This document shows positions 1 to 9,188 of a DNA stretch of 64,000 nucleotides, in pieces; positions within the stretch are counted from its first letter, which is position 1; each line of letters opens with the position of its first letter. The notes under the pieces are model-generated. The model was given only the letters and a program-made list of their open reading frames with translations. It had not been told where the DNA came from and searched no databases. The stretch is taken from positions 2,914,001 to 2,978,000 of the forward strand of contig CP007494.1 of assembly GCA_000612485.1 (NCBI GenBank), in the 5' to 3' direction. This stretch comes from Bordetella holmesii ATCC 51541. GTDB lineage: Bacteria; Pseudomonadota; Gammaproteobacteria; Burkholderiales; Burkholderiaceae_B. Position numbers and translations under genes: made by a program.

Positions 1-1
1 C

Positions 2-784
2 GAAGCCGCGCTGTTTGCCGCCCGCCGCAATGGCCGCACAGTCGACATGTCCGACTTCGAAAAGGCCAAGGACAAGATCATCATGGGCGCAGAGCGCCGC
101 TCCATCGTCATGCCCGAGGAAGAGCGCCGCAATACTGCTTACCATGAGTCTGGCCACGCCATCGTTGCGCGCATGCTGCCCAAGACGGATCCCGTGCACA
201 AAGTCACCATCATCCCGCGCGGGCGTGCGCTGGGCGTGACCATGCAGTTGCCGGAAACCGATCGCTACAGCATGGACAAGGGCCGCCTGCTCAATACCAT
301 CGCAGTGCTGTTCGGCGGCCGTATCGCCGAAGAGCTCTTCATGGATCAGATGACGACTGGCGCGTCCAATGACTTCGAGCGCGCCACGGCCATCGCCCGC
401 GACATCGTCACGCGTTATGGCATGACCGACGAGCTGGGCCCCATGGTCTATGCCGACAACGAAGGCGAGGTCTTCCTGGGACGCAGTGTCACCAAGACCA
501 CCCACGTCTCTGAGGCGACCATGCAAAAGGTCGACAACGAGATCCGCCGCATTATCGATGAGCAGTACGGTATTGCCCGTAAGATTCTGGAAGACAACCG
601 CGACAAGGTCGAAGTCATGACCCGCGCGCTGCTCGATTGGGAAACCATCGACGCCGACCAGATCAACGACATCATTGAAGGCCGTCCGCCGCGCCCGCCC
701 AAGCCCCCCCAGGGTCCGTCGGATTCGCAGGATACGCCGCCCAGTGGTGTGGCGACCGGGGGCAATACGGCCGCGGCGGTGTAA
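2..784 (+). CDS. ftsH: ATP-dependent zinc metalloprotease FtsH, C-terminal part
   Basis: Membrane-anchored AAA+ protease that degrades misfolded membrane proteins and short-lived regulators. The window opens inside the gene: frame 2 is open from base 2 (EAALFAARR...), so only the end of the AAA lid and the M41 peptidase domain are present. The zinc-binding HESGH motif (HExxH) lies at about bases 146-160. The tail is rich in proline and glycine (PPRPPKPPQG), a typical unstructured FtsH end. The gene stops 27 bp before folP. The order ftsH-folP-glmM is the usual beta/gammaproteobacterial arrangement. The ATG at 47 is an internal methionine, not the start. Confidence 0.97.
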   Translation, partial: EAALFAARRNGRTVDMSDFEKAKDKIIMGAERRSIVMPEEERRNTAYHESGHAIVARMLPKTDPVHKVTIIPRGRALGVTMQLPETDRYSMDKGRLLNTIAVLFGGRIAEELFMDQMTTGASNDFERATAIARDIVTRYGMTDELGPMVYADNEGEVFLGRSVTKTTHVSEATMQKVDNEIRRIIDEQYGIARKILEDNRDKVEVMTRALLDWETIDADQINDIIEGRPPRPPKPPQGPSDSQDTPPSGVATGGNTAAAV

Positions 785-811
785 TCCGCGGTCGTCCCTG
801 CACGTTTTTAC

Positions 812-1654
812 ATGGCAAATTCTTTTCTGTGCGGGCGCTTTGAGCTGGATCTCGAGCGCCCGCTTGTTATGGGTATCGTCAATGTCACTCCCGATTCGTT
901 TTCGGATGGGGGCAAGCACGACGATGCCGATGCGGCTATCGCACATGCCCGCAGGCTGATTGCAGAGGGTGCTCACATCCTGGATCTGGGTGGCGAGTCC
1001 ACGCGGCCAGGCGCGCCGGCTGTGCCGGCCGACGAAGAGCTGCGGCGCCTGCTGCCTGTGATCGAAGCCTTGCGCGATTGCGGCCTGCCTTTGTCCATCG
1101 ATACCTTCAAGCCCCAGGTCATGCGTGCCGTGCTCGACGCGGGCGCCGACATGATCAACGATATCTATGGTTTTCGTCAGCCTGGCGCTATCGAGGCGGT
1201 GGCTCAGTCACGTTGCGGCCTGTGCGTGATGCACATGAAGGGCGAGCCCGGCACGATGCAGGATGCTCCTGAGTACACCGATCTCATGGGCGAGATTGGC
1301 GTGTTTCTGGGTGCACGCGCCCAGCGTTTGCGAGCGGCCTGGGTCGATCCACGCCGCATCGTGCTCGATCCTGGATTCGGTTTTGGCAAAACCATGGACC
1401 AGAACTATCAACTGCTGCGCAGGCTGGCCAGCCTGCGTGTCTCCAGCTATCCGCTGCTCATCGGGCTGTCTCGTAAATCGATGATCGGGGCGGCCACCGG
1501 ACGCCCGATCAACGAGCGCCTTCCCGGCAGCATTGCCGCCGCGCTGGCCTGTGTGGCGCGTGGGGCCTCGATCGTGCGCGTGCACGATGTGGCTGCCACC
1601 GTCGACGCGCTCAAGGTCTGGCAGGCGGCCGAACAAGGAGCCCTCCTCTCATGA
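812..1654 (+). CDS. folP: Dihydropteroate synthase
   Basis: Condenses 6-hydroxymethyl-7,8-dihydropterin pyrophosphate with p-aminobenzoate in folate synthesis; target of sulfonamides. The 280-residue protein shows the family signatures [15 protein letters not shown] near residue 19 and [12 protein letters not shown] near residue 57, the pterin and phosphate binding loops of the TIM barrel, and a C-terminal GLSRKSMIG and RVHDVAA. Length is normal. The stop overlaps the glmM start by 4 bp (ATGA), indicating translational coupling. Confidence 0.97.
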   Translation: MANSFLCGRFELDLERPLVMGIVNVTPDSFSDGGKHDDADAAIAHARRLIAEGAHILDLGGESTRPGAPAVPADEELRRLLPVIEALRDCGLPLSIDTFKPQVMRAVLDAGADMINDIYGFRQPGAIEAVAQSRCGLCVMHMKGEPGTMQDAPEYTDLMGEIGVFLGARAQRLRAAWVDPRRIVLDPGFGFGKTMDQNYQLLRRLASLRVSSYPLLIGLSRKSMIGAATGRPINERLPGSIAAALACVARGASIVRVHDVAATVDALKVWQAAEQGALLS

Positions 1655-2994
1655 GTCAACGTAAGTATTTCGGCACCGATGGGGTGCGTGGTGAAGTCGG
1701 CGGCCCGGTGATCAATGCCGCTTTCGCCTTGCGCCTGGGCTATGCCGCCGGTCGCGTGCTGGTGCGCCGCAATGCCAATCGGGTCGGCGGACGCCCGCAA
1801 GTGCTTATCGGCAAGGACACGCGCATTTCCGGCTACATGCTCGAGTCCGCCCTCGAAGCCGGGTTGTCGGCGGCAGGTATCGACGTGTTGCTCGCCGGCC
1901 CTATCCCTACGCCGGGCGTAGCCTACCTGACGCGCACGCTGCGTCTGGTGGCGGGCATTGTCATCAGTGCCTCGCACAACCCGTACCAGGACAACGGCAT
2001 CAAATTCTTCTCGGCTGAGGGCACCAAGCTGCCCGACGATGTGGAAGCGGAGATCGAGGCGGCCTTGGATGAAGAGTTGGGATGCGTCCGCTCGGAAGAG
2101 CTGGGGCGCGCTCGCCGCATGTCGGATTCGCAAGGGCGCTATATCGAGTTCTGCAAGAGCACCGTGCCATCCACGCTGGATTTGCGCGGCATGAAACTGG
2201 TGATCGACGCTGCCAATGGCGCGGCCTACAACATCGCGCCGCATGTGTTTCGCGAAGTGGGGGCCGAGGTTCATGCCATTGGTGTCTCGCCGGATGGCTT
2301 TAACATCAACAAGGGTGTGGGTGCGCTGCATCCGGAGTCCCTGGCCGCCGAGGTCAAGGCGCGCGGTGCGCACTACGGCATCGCGCTCGACGGCGACGCC
2401 GATCGCCTGCAGATGGTCGACGCCAGCGGTCGGATTTATAACGGCGACGAGCTGCTCTACGCCATCGTGCGCGATCGCATGCAACGTGGCAAGGTCGAGG
2501 GCGTGGTCGGAACGCTGATGACCAATTACGGTTTCGAGCTGGCCATGGGCCGCTTGGGCGTGGCCTTTGAGCGGGCCAACGTGGGCGACCGTTATGTGCT
2601 CGAACAACTGCTGGCTCGGGGTTGGAAGTACGGCGGCGAGAGTTCGGGCCACTTGCTGTGCCTGGATTGCCACACCACGGGCGACGGGACTATTGCAGCC
2701 CTGCAGGTGCTGGGCGCCTTGCAAGCCAACAAAACCGCCTTGGCCGACTGGGTGACGGATTTGCGGATGTATCCGCAGGTGATGATCAACGTGCCCCTCA
2801 AGCCCGGTATGGACTGGAAAACCCATGCGGGGCTGGCCGCTGCCCGCGAGGCGGTGGAGGCTGAGTTGGCCGGGCGCGGACGGGTCTTGATCCGCGCATC
2901 GGGGACTGAACCGAAGCTGCGTCTGATGGTCGAAGCGCAAGACGAGGCGCTGGCTCAGGCCAGTGCCGAGAAATTGGCCGCAAGCCTGGCCTGA
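1651..2994 (+). CDS. glmM: Phosphoglucosamine mutase
   Basis: Interconverts glucosamine-6-phosphate and glucosamine-1-phosphate on the way to UDP-GlcNAc, hence to peptidoglycan and LPS. It has 447 residues, the usual length. The phosphoserine loop [12 protein letters not shown] puts the catalytic serine at about residue 108; the magnesium-binding DGDADR follows near residue 248, and the C-terminal phosphate-binding loop [10 protein letters not shown] is present. It is the last gene of the ftsH-folP-glmM run, and a strong hairpin follows. Confidence 0.97.
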   Translation: MSQRKYFGTDGVRGEVGGPVINAAFALRLGYAAGRVLVRRNANRVGGRPQVLIGKDTRISGYMLESALEAGLSAAGIDVLLAGPIPTPGVAYLTRTLRLVAGIVISASHNPYQDNGIKFFSAEGTKLPDDVEAEIEAALDEELGCVRSEELGRARRMSDSQGRYIEFCKSTVPSTLDLRGMKLVIDAANGAAYNIAPHVFREVGAEVHAIGVSPDGFNINKGVGALHPESLAAEVKARGAHYGIALDGDADRLQMVDASGRIYNGDELLYAIVRDRMQRGKVEGVVGTLMTNYGFELAMGRLGVAFERANVGDRYVLEQLLARGWKYGGESSGHLLCLDCHTTGDGTIAALQVLGALQANKTALADWVTDLRMYPQVMINVPLKPGMDWKTHAGLAAAREAVEAELAGRGRVLIRASGTEPKLRLMVEAQDEALAQASAEKLAASLA

Positions 2995-3012
2995 ATCCCA
3001 GCGAAGGCCCTG

Positions 3013-3044
3013 AACAACGGCCCGCCTCCGAGCGGGCCGTTGTT
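3013..3044 (+). terminator. Hairpin terminator after glmM
   Basis: A perfect 13-bp stem: AACAACGGCCCGC at 3013-3025 pairs with GCGGGCCGTTGTT at 3032-3044 around a 6-nt loop. It begins 18 bp after the glmM stop. There is no long T run, so termination may be incomplete. Confidence 0.75.
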
Positions 3045-3078
3045 GTAACTATATGAAAACAATCCGTTTCCTGCGCAC

Positions 3079-3134
3079 TTTACGCGGGCGGCGTAAACTT
3101 CATAGTCAAGTAACATTTTGGTCAGAAAACTGAC
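3079..3134 (+). promoter_or_regulatory. Two operator-like dyads upstream of olsB
   Basis: TTTACGC-N5-GCGTAAA at 3079-3097 and GTCAG-AAAA-CTGAC at 3121-3134 are both inverted repeats lying 45-100 bp before the olsB start. The second sits in TGGTCAG-AAAA-CTGACAT, which has the 7+4+7 spacing of a PhoB box but only partial agreement with CTGTCAT. Binding factors are unknown; PhoB is a guess, based on phosphate control of ornithine lipid synthesis in other bacteria. Confidence 0.35.
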
Positions 3135-3178
3135 ATGACGCGCGTCCACACTTGCAGCAAATTTAGGAGCCCCGCGCA

Positions 3179-3994
3179 ATGCTTGAACTAGCCCGCTTGG
3201 ATAAAACGACCGACGGCAGCGGAAACTGGGCCGGTACGGGCCAGCGCACGCTGGCCGTGGGCCTGGCCCGCACTCCCGAGGAAGTCGAGCAGATCCAGCG
3301 TCTGCGCTATCAAGTCTTCACGCAGGACATGGGGGCGGTGTTTCCCGATGCCCATGACGGCATAGAGCAGGACAGGTTTGACCAGTGGTGTGAGCATCTC
3401 ATGGTCACCGAACTGGACACCGGACGGGTCGTCGGCACCTACCGCATCCTCACGCCCGAGAAAGCTCGCGAAGCCGGCGGTTATTACTCCGAGTCGGAGT
3501 TCGATCTCAGCGGACTGGGCCCGCTTCGCCACGAAGTGGTGGAATTGGGGCGCTCGTGCACGGATGCGGAGTACCGGGGCGGTGCCGTCATCATGTTGCT
3601 CTGGTCGGGGCTGGCCGAGTATCTGCGCCGTGGCGGCTACCGCTATGCGCTGGGCTGCGCCAGCGTCAGCCTGCGCGACGACGGTGTGACCGCCGCGGAA
3701 GTCTGGCGCACGGTCTGCAAAAGTCTCCCGGGCGAAGGTGAGCCTCGTGTGGCGCCTTTGCATCGCTACCCGGTCGAACGTCTGGACAGCCCCTTGCCGG
3801 CGCGCGTGCCGCCGCTCATCAAGGGCTATCTGAAGCTGGGTGCCCGGGTGTGTGGCGAGCCTGCCTGGGATCCGGATTTCAACGCCGCCGACTTTCCGGT
3901 GTTCATGGACATGGAAATGATGGACGAGCGCTACAAACGTCACTTCGGCCTGGTCGAGCCGCCGGCTGAACTGCGCCCCACGGGGACGCGCTGA
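3179..3994 (+). CDS. olsB: L-ornithine N-alpha-acyltransferase (OlsB, hemolysin-like GNAT)
   Basis: First enzyme of ornithine-lipid synthesis: transfers a 3-hydroxyacyl chain from ACP to the alpha-amino group of ornithine. The 271-residue protein matches the autoinducer-synthase/GNAT-like hemolysin family, with an N-terminal RLRYQVFTQDMGA block, VVGTYRIL, and the conserved VVELGRSCTDAEYRGG segment around residues 120-136. The start is supported by AGGAG about 12 bp upstream. The partner O-acyltransferase OlsA is not next to it in this window. A large hairpin separates it from convergent ppx. Family call is firm; substrate is inferred from the family. Confidence 0.85.
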   Translation: MLELARLDKTTDGSGNWAGTGQRTLAVGLARTPEEVEQIQRLRYQVFTQDMGAVFPDAHDGIEQDRFDQWCEHLMVTELDTGRVVGTYRILTPEKAREAGGYYSESEFDLSGLGPLRHEVVELGRSCTDAEYRGGAVIMLLWSGLAEYLRRGGYRYALGCASVSLRDDGVTAAEVWRTVCKSLPGEGEPRVAPLHRYPVERLDSPLPARVPPLIKGYLKLGARVCGEPAWDPDFNAADFPVFMDMEMMDERYKRHFGLVEPPAELRPTGTR

Positions 3995-4000
3995 TCATGC

Positions 4001-4051
4001 GCCGGGTATTGCGCCGCTGGAAAATCCGTTTCGTGCGGCGCGCTACCCGGC
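4001..4051. terminator. Shared hairpin between convergent olsB and ppx
   Basis: Arms 4001-4017 (GCCGGGTATTGCGCCGC) and 4035-4051 (GCGGCGCGCTACCCGGC) pair over 17 positions with two mismatches, and the loop can pair further (GAAA/TTTC). It lies between the 3' ends of olsB and ppx and can serve both strands. Confidence 0.65.
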
Positions 4052-4059
4052 CAGTCAGG

Positions 4060-5540
4060 CTAGCGCTCAAGCAACTCGAACGCGAAACCGACTTTGCGCC
4101 ATTCTGAGACTTCGCCTTGCAAGGTGAAGTCCGTGAGCGGGTGGCTATCGAGCCAGTCGCGAGCGATTTCGACCTGTATATGCGTGCCCTGGATCCGCAG
4201 CTTGAAGGGCAGGGGAGTGTCTTCGCGGCGGCGCAGCAGTAATACCGCCATGCGCAGACAGAGGATGGCGATCCATTGCCCGCGGCTACGCACCAGGGGT
4301 TCGGCCTTGGTCAGCTTGCCCTGGCTGGCCAGTGCCAGCAAAGCCAGCAACTGCTGATCCGCCCGCGAAAACCCGGGCATATCGGCGTTCTCGAGGACAT
4401 AGGCGCTATGCTTGTGATACGCATTGTGCGCGATGGACAAGCCCACTTCATGCAGGTCGGCCGTCCAGCCGATGGCGTTGCGTAGTTCGGCGCGTTCGGC
4501 TCCGTCGGGCATGAGCTCATCGAATAGCGACAGCGCCGTCTGCCGCACCCGGCGGGCCTGGTTGACGTCGATGTGATAGCGCTTCATGAACTGGCGCACC
4601 GATTCGTCGCGCTTGTCATGCTGGTCGTCACGGCCGATTAGATCGTAGAGCACCCCAGGCGCAGAGCGCCGTCGCCGGTGTACATCGTGTCAATGCCCAG
4701 CTCGTCGAACAAGGCGCTCATGATGGCCAGCCCACCGGGCAGGACGTCTGCGCGCTCGAGCTTGATGCCGGGGAGTTCCGAAGGCACGACTTTGCCCGAG
4801 CGGATGATTCTGTCCTTGAGCTTGGCCATGCCCGCCGCGGTGATGGCTTTGGCAAAGCCGCATTCGGTCAGAATGGCAAACAAGGCCTTGGCCGTGCCGG
4901 AAGACCCATAGACTTCCTTCCAGCCCATGCGCCGGTATTGCTTGGCGATGACTTCGATTTCGCGGCGTGCGGCGATCTCTGCCTGTTTCATGCCGCTGCC
5001 GTCGACCCGGCCGTCGGGGAAGAACTGGCGGCTGTAACTGACGCAGCCCATATAAAGCGAAGACATCAGGTTGGGGTCTAGCCCCTTGCCGATGATGACT
5101 TCGGTGGAGCCGCCGCCGATATCGATGACCAGGCGCTTGTTGGGCGAGGGGGGCAAACTGTGCGCGACGCCCGTGAAAATCAGCCGCGCCTCTTCGCGCC
5201 CGGCGATGACTTCAATCGGAAAACCCAGCGCCGCTTCGGCACGAGGCAGGAAATCTGGCGTATTGCGCGCCACCCGGAAGGTGTTGGTCGCCACGGCGCG
5301 CACCCGGTTGGGATGAAAGCTGCGTAGACGCTCGCCAAAACGCTCCAGTACGCCGACGGCCCGGTCGATGGCATCGGGACCGAGAATCTTGTCCTGTCCC
5401 AGGCCGGCGGCCAGGCGCACCGTCTCTTTCAGACGGTCGATCTGGTAAATCTGGGCCACGCCGTCCTGCTGGACAACGCGGCCTATGGAAAGGCGGAAAC
5501 TATTGGACCCCAGGTCCACGGCGGCCAGAAGATGGTCCAT
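4060..5540 (-). pseudogene. ppx: Exopolyphosphatase Ppx/GppA, frameshifted
   Basis: Ppx removes terminal phosphate from polyphosphate (or acts on pppGpp in GppA members). The N-terminal 300 residues carry the actin-like ATPase fold signatures AAVDLGSNSFRL and VIDIGGGSTEVI. The frame then breaks after GALRLG and the remainder (VLYDLIGRDDQHDKRDESVR...) continues in another frame to 4060. The break is at a four-C run on the + strand (4653-4656); one extra base would restore a single ~493-residue protein of normal length. The C-terminal part holds the helical HD-like domain. It is divergent from ppk1. Either a true pseudogene or a homopolymer sequencing error. Confidence 0.9.
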
Positions 5541-5674
5541 GTGCTCGCAGGTAAGACGGTAATCGGCCCAATTATAGAGATCCCATATGACAATGGCGGC
5601 CAGGGGCAGATTTTACTTCCCGCAAGGGCGGCTGTTATGCGTCCCGATTTTGGCGTACGCTATGCCAAAGGCCG

Positions 5675-5692
5675 TCGTCATGGAACCGTCAC
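5675..5692 (+). promoter_or_regulatory. PhoB-box-like site upstream of ppk1
   Basis: TCGTCAT-GGAA-CCGTCAC has the 7+4+7 layout of the PhoB box and 5/7 matches in each half to CTGTCAT/CTGTCAC. A TAAAAC hexamer at 5703-5708 lies about 10 bp downstream, where the -10 of a Pho promoter is expected. It lies between divergent ppx and ppk1. Confidence 0.45.
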
Positions 5693-5726
5693 GATTTTGC
5701 AGTAAAACCAGAGGCTGTTAATTTGT

Positions 5727-7811
5727 ATGGAACCCGGTATGCCCATCCGTTCGGTTGACGAACCCTTGCTGCTCAATCGCGAACTGTCGTTGCTCAAGTT
5801 CAACGAACGCGTGCTGGCGATGGCCGAGAGCCCTGCCACGCCCCTGTTGGAGCGCCTGCGTTACGTGTGTATCGTCAGCTCCAATCTGGACGAGTTCTTC
5901 GAGATCCGCATCTCCAGCCTCAAAGAGCAGCAGCGCCAAAGCCCCGGTGTCCTGGGGCCGGATGGACGCACGCCCGATCAGGCTTTCGATGAGGTGCAGG
6001 AAGCCGTGCACCGGTTGGTGGCGCGTCAGTACGACCTGCTCAACGACCAGATCCTGCCCCGGCTGCATCGTGAGGGCATCACGCTGCACCATGCATCGGA
6101 ATGGAACGAAGCTCAACAGGCCTGGGCGTATGACGTGTTCATCCGCGACGTCATGCCGTTGCTCACGCCTATTGGACTGGATCCGGCCCACCCCTTTCCG
6201 CGTGTCTACAACAAGAGCCTGAATTTCATCGTGGCGCTGTCAGGCGCGGATGCCTTTGGACGCCAGGCTTCGATCGCCGTGGTTCAGGCGCCGCGCGCCT
6301 TGCCGCGCCTGATCAAAATGCCCGCAGAGCTGTCTGGCCAACCGGAGGGCTACATCCTTCTGACCTCCTTGTTGCGCGCGTTCGTCGGAGAGCTCTTTCC
6401 CGGCCTGCAGATGCTGGGCTGTTATCAATGGCGCGTCACGCGCAACAGTGACCTCTTCGTGGACGAAGAGGAGGTCACCAATTTGCGCCACGCCTTGCAG
6501 GGCGAGTTGTCGCAGCGCAATTTCGGCGCCGCGGTACGCCTGGAAATCGACAAGCTCACCCCGCCCGAGCTCGAGACGTTTCTGCAGCGTGAGTTTTCAC
6601 TCGGGCCGGTCGATACCTATCGCGTCAATGGCCCGGTCAATCTGTCGCGCCTGATGCAGTTGTGCAATGTGGCCACGCGCCCGGAATTGTTGTTTCCTGC
6701 CTATCAGGCGGCAGTGCCGGCGCCTTTTGCGCGTATCGGAGACAAGCCGGCCGATATCTTCGCCGCCGTCGCCGAGCGCGACCGCCTCCTGCACCACCCC
6801 TATCAGTCCTTTCAGCCCGTCATCGACTTCCTGACCGCCGCCGCGCTGGACCCGGATGTCATGGCCATCAAGCAGACGATCTACCGTACCGGAGAGGATT
6901 CGGAGTTGATGCAGATCCTTCTGGCCGCCGCACGCGCCGGCAAGGAGGTCACGGTGGTGGTGGAGCTGATGGCCCGCTTCGATGAGCAGACCAACATCAA
7001 CTGGGCCGCCCGGCTCGAAGAGGTGGGTGCTCACGTGGTCTACGGCGTGGTGGCGCATAAAACGCATGCGAAGATGGCCCTGGTGCTGCGCCGTGAAAAA
7101 GGGCGCTTGCGCCGCTATGCCCACCTGGGCACCGGTAATTATCACCCCCGCACGGCGAGGCTGTATACCGATTTTGGCCTGCTGACGGCCGACCCCCGGT
7201 TGTGCGAAGACATGGACAAGGTGTTTGGCCAGTTGACCGGCCTGGGAGCGCGGCGCGAACTCAAGGCGTTGCTGCAATCGCCCTTTACGCTGCATCAGGG
7301 CATGGTGGAGCTGATCCGTGCCGAAGCGCGCGCGGCCAAGGCCGGGCGCCGTGCCCGGATCATGGCCAAGATGAACTCGCTGCTTGAAGAGCAGGTGATC
7401 GAGGAACTCTACAAAGCCAGCCAGGCCGGCGTCAAAATCGACCTCATCGTGCGCGGCGTGTGCGCCTTGCGAGCCGGCGTACCAGGGCTGTCGCAGAATA
7501 TCCGTGTGCGTTCGGTGGTGGGGCGCTTTCTTGAGCATTCGCGGGTGTTTTACTTTTACGCCGACGGCCAAGAAACGACCTATCTGTCATCGGCCGATTG
7601 GATGGATCGCAACTTTTTCCGCCGCGTCGAGGTGGCGTTTCCGATCTATGACAAGGTTTTGAAGAAACGCGTCATCGCGGAGGCCTTTACCTACGCCTTG
7701 CGTGACAACCAGCTGTCCTGGCAGCAGCGTGCCAACGGCGATTACACCCGTGTACAAAGCCGGCGGGAACCCTTTAATGTGCATAAATACCTCATGGAAA
7801 AGCTGGGCTAG
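5727..7811 (+). CDS. ppk: Polyphosphate kinase 1
   Basis: Makes inorganic polyphosphate from the gamma-phosphate of ATP, reversibly. The 694-residue length is normal for Ppk1. The N domain begins LLLNRELSLLKFNERVL; the autophosphorylated histidine is His447 in KTHAKMALVLRR and the second catalytic histidine is His604 in GRFLEHSRVFYF, both intact. An alternative start is the ATG at 5739 (MPIRSVDE). It is divergent from the frameshifted ppx, so the cell may make polyP but lack this degrading enzyme if the ppx break is real. Confidence 0.96.
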   Translation: MEPGMPIRSVDEPLLLNRELSLLKFNERVLAMAESPATPLLERLRYVCIVSSNLDEFFEIRISSLKEQQRQSPGVLGPDGRTPDQAFDEVQEAVHRLVARQYDLLNDQILPRLHREGITLHHASEWNEAQQAWAYDVFIRDVMPLLTPIGLDPAHPFPRVYNKSLNFIVALSGADAFGRQASIAVVQAPRALPRLIKMPAELSGQPEGYILLTSLLRAFVGELFPGLQMLGCYQWRVTRNSDLFVDEEEVTNLRHALQGELSQRNFGAAVRLEIDKLTPPELETFLQREFSLGPVDTYRVNGPVNLSRLMQLCNVATRPELLFPAYQAAVPAPFARIGDKPADIFAAVAERDRLLHHPYQSFQPVIDFLTAAALDPDVMAIKQTIYRTGEDSELMQILLAAARAGKEVTVVVELMARFDEQTNINWAARLEEVGAHVVYGVVAHKTHAKMALVLRREKGRLRRYAHLGTGNYHPRTARLYTDFGLLTADPRLCEDMDKVFGQLTGLGARRELKALLQSPFTLHQGMVELIRAEARAAKAGRRARIMAKMNSLLEEQVIEELYKASQAGVKIDLIVRGVCALRAGVPGLSQNIRVRSVVGRFLEHSRVFYFYADGQETTYLSSADWMDRNFFRRVEVAFPIYDKVLKKRVIAEAFTYALRDNQLSWQQRANGDYTRVQSRREPFNVHKYLMEKLG

Positions 7812-7832
7812 ACCCAGGTCGCAAGGATGAGG

Positions 7833-7858
7833 AGCAGGGGCGCGCAAGCGCCCCTGCT
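7833..7858 (+). terminator. Hairpin after ppk1
   Basis: Perfect 11-bp stem AGCAGGGGCGC / GCGCCCCTGCT with a GCAA tetraloop, 21 bp after the ppk1 stop. No T run follows. Confidence 0.7.
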
Positions 7859-7927
7859 GCATTGGGCAGCGTAGCCGGGCGATATGGGGAGCGACCCCTC
7901 TTGCGAGTTACAGAATGGCGAATATGA

Positions 7928-7945
7928 CTGTCACTATCTTGTCAT
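7928..7945 (+). promoter_or_regulatory. PhoB box upstream of pstS
   Basis: CTGTCAC-TATC-TTGTCAT matches the PhoB-box consensus CTGTCAT-N4-CTGTCAT at 12 of 14 half-site positions with exact 7+4+7 spacing. It lies 85 bp before the pstS start, and a TAAGAT-like hexamer sits about 10 bp downstream. This makes the pst genes a likely PhoB-activated operon. Confidence 0.8.
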
Positions 7946-8030
7946 TTTGAGTGCTTAAGATTCCGTCTGTCAGTCGAGAACGGGCAATCAGCCCGCAAGC
8001 CTTTTCCCAAGAGCACAGAAGGAACCAGCA

Positions 8031-9067
8031 ATGTTCAAACGTGTCTTCAAGCAAGTTTCCATCGGTGTGGCGCTGAGCGCCTCCGTTTTTGCCGTGCACG
8101 CTGCCGATATCACCGGCGCCGGCGCTTCTTTCCCGTACCCCATCTACGCCAAGTGGGCTTCCGACTACAAGGCCGCTACCGGCAACAGCGTCAACTACCA
8201 ATCGATCGGTTCGGGCGGTGGTCAGCAACAGATCAAGGCCAAGACCGTCGATTTCGGCGCCTCGGATGATCCCCTGAAGGCAGAAGATCTCGAGCAAAAC
8301 GGTCTGCTGCAGTTCCCCGCTGTCATCGGCGGCACGGTTGCCGTGGTGAATATCGACGGCGTGACCCGGGCCAGCTCAAGCTGTCCGGCAAGGTCCTGGC
8401 CGACATCTACCTGGGCAAGGTCAAGAAGTGGGATGATGCCGCCATCAAGGCACTGAACCCCGACGTGAAGCTGCCTTCGGCCGACATCGTCGTCGTGCAC
8501 CGTTCGGACGGTTCGGGCACCACCTTTGGCTGGACCAACTACCTGTCGAAGGTGTCGCCTGACTGGAAGAGCACCGTGGGCGAAGGCAAGGCCGTCAAGT
8601 GGCCCACCGGCCAGGGCGGCAAGGGCAACGAAGGCGTCGCCGCCTACGTGGGCCAGTTGAAGAACTCCATCGGCTACGTCGAGTACGCCTACGCCAAGCA
8701 GAACAAGCTGGCCTGGACCCAACTGCAGAACAAGGACGGCAAGTTCGTCCAGCCCGAGCAGAAGGCCTTTGCCGCGGCTGCCGCCAACGCCGACTGGAAG
8801 AGCGCGCCTGGCATGGGCGTGGTGCTGACCGATGAGCCGGGTGCTGACTCCTGGCCCGTGACCGCCGTGACCTTCATCCTGGTCCACAAGACGCAGGACA
8901 AGCCTGCCCAGGGCAAGTCGGTGCTCGAGTTCTTCGACTGGGCCTTCAAGAATGGCGCCAAGTCGGCCGCCGCTCTGGACTACGTGCCTCTGCCTGACGC
9001 CGTGACCAACGAAATCCGCGGCGCCTGGAAAAACGTCAAGGGCGCTGACGGCAAGTCGGTCTACTGA
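8031..9067 (+). pseudogene. pstS: Phosphate ABC transporter substrate-binding protein PstS, frameshifted
   Basis: PstS is the periplasmic phosphate-binding protein of the high-affinity Pst system. The first frame has a signal peptide ending near AVHA, the mature start [18 protein letters not shown] and the phosphate-binding [21 protein letters not shown]. At about base 8363 (GTGACCCGGG) the frame is lost; the following [20 protein letters not shown]...DGSGTTFGWTNYLSK continues in another frame to a normal end. One added base, for example a fourth C at 8365-8367, restores 345 residues. As given, the protein would end out of frame at 8456. Confidence 0.93.
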
Positions 9068-9078
9068 TCCAACAAGTA

Positions 9079-9135
9079 CCCGGGCGCGGTACCCGCCGAC
9101 ACGGCGGGGGCTGCGTGTGTGCAACCGCGCCCGGG
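9079..9135 (+). terminator. Branched hairpin between pstS and pstC
   Basis: CCCGGGCGCGGT (9079-9090) pairs perfectly with ACCGCGCCCGGG (9124-9135), and a smaller CCCGCC/GGCGGG stem sits inside. There is no T run. Such a structure commonly stabilises the pstS message and lowers read-through into the permease genes. Confidence 0.6.
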
Positions 9136-9188
9136 CTTGTCCCTGACTTTCTCTCTCCCCGTTGTGGCGTCTAAAGGAAAGCCTCTCC

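Noticed and set aside
1447..2940. 497-codon open frame on the minus strand across glmM and folP
   Set aside because: Antisense shadow of two firmly identified genes.
3997..4107. Short frame MRRVLRRWKIRFVRRATRP after olsB as the start of a lost olsA
   Set aside because: The sequence is a 17-bp inverted repeat placed between convergent genes; a terminator explains it fully and no further OlsA sequence follows.
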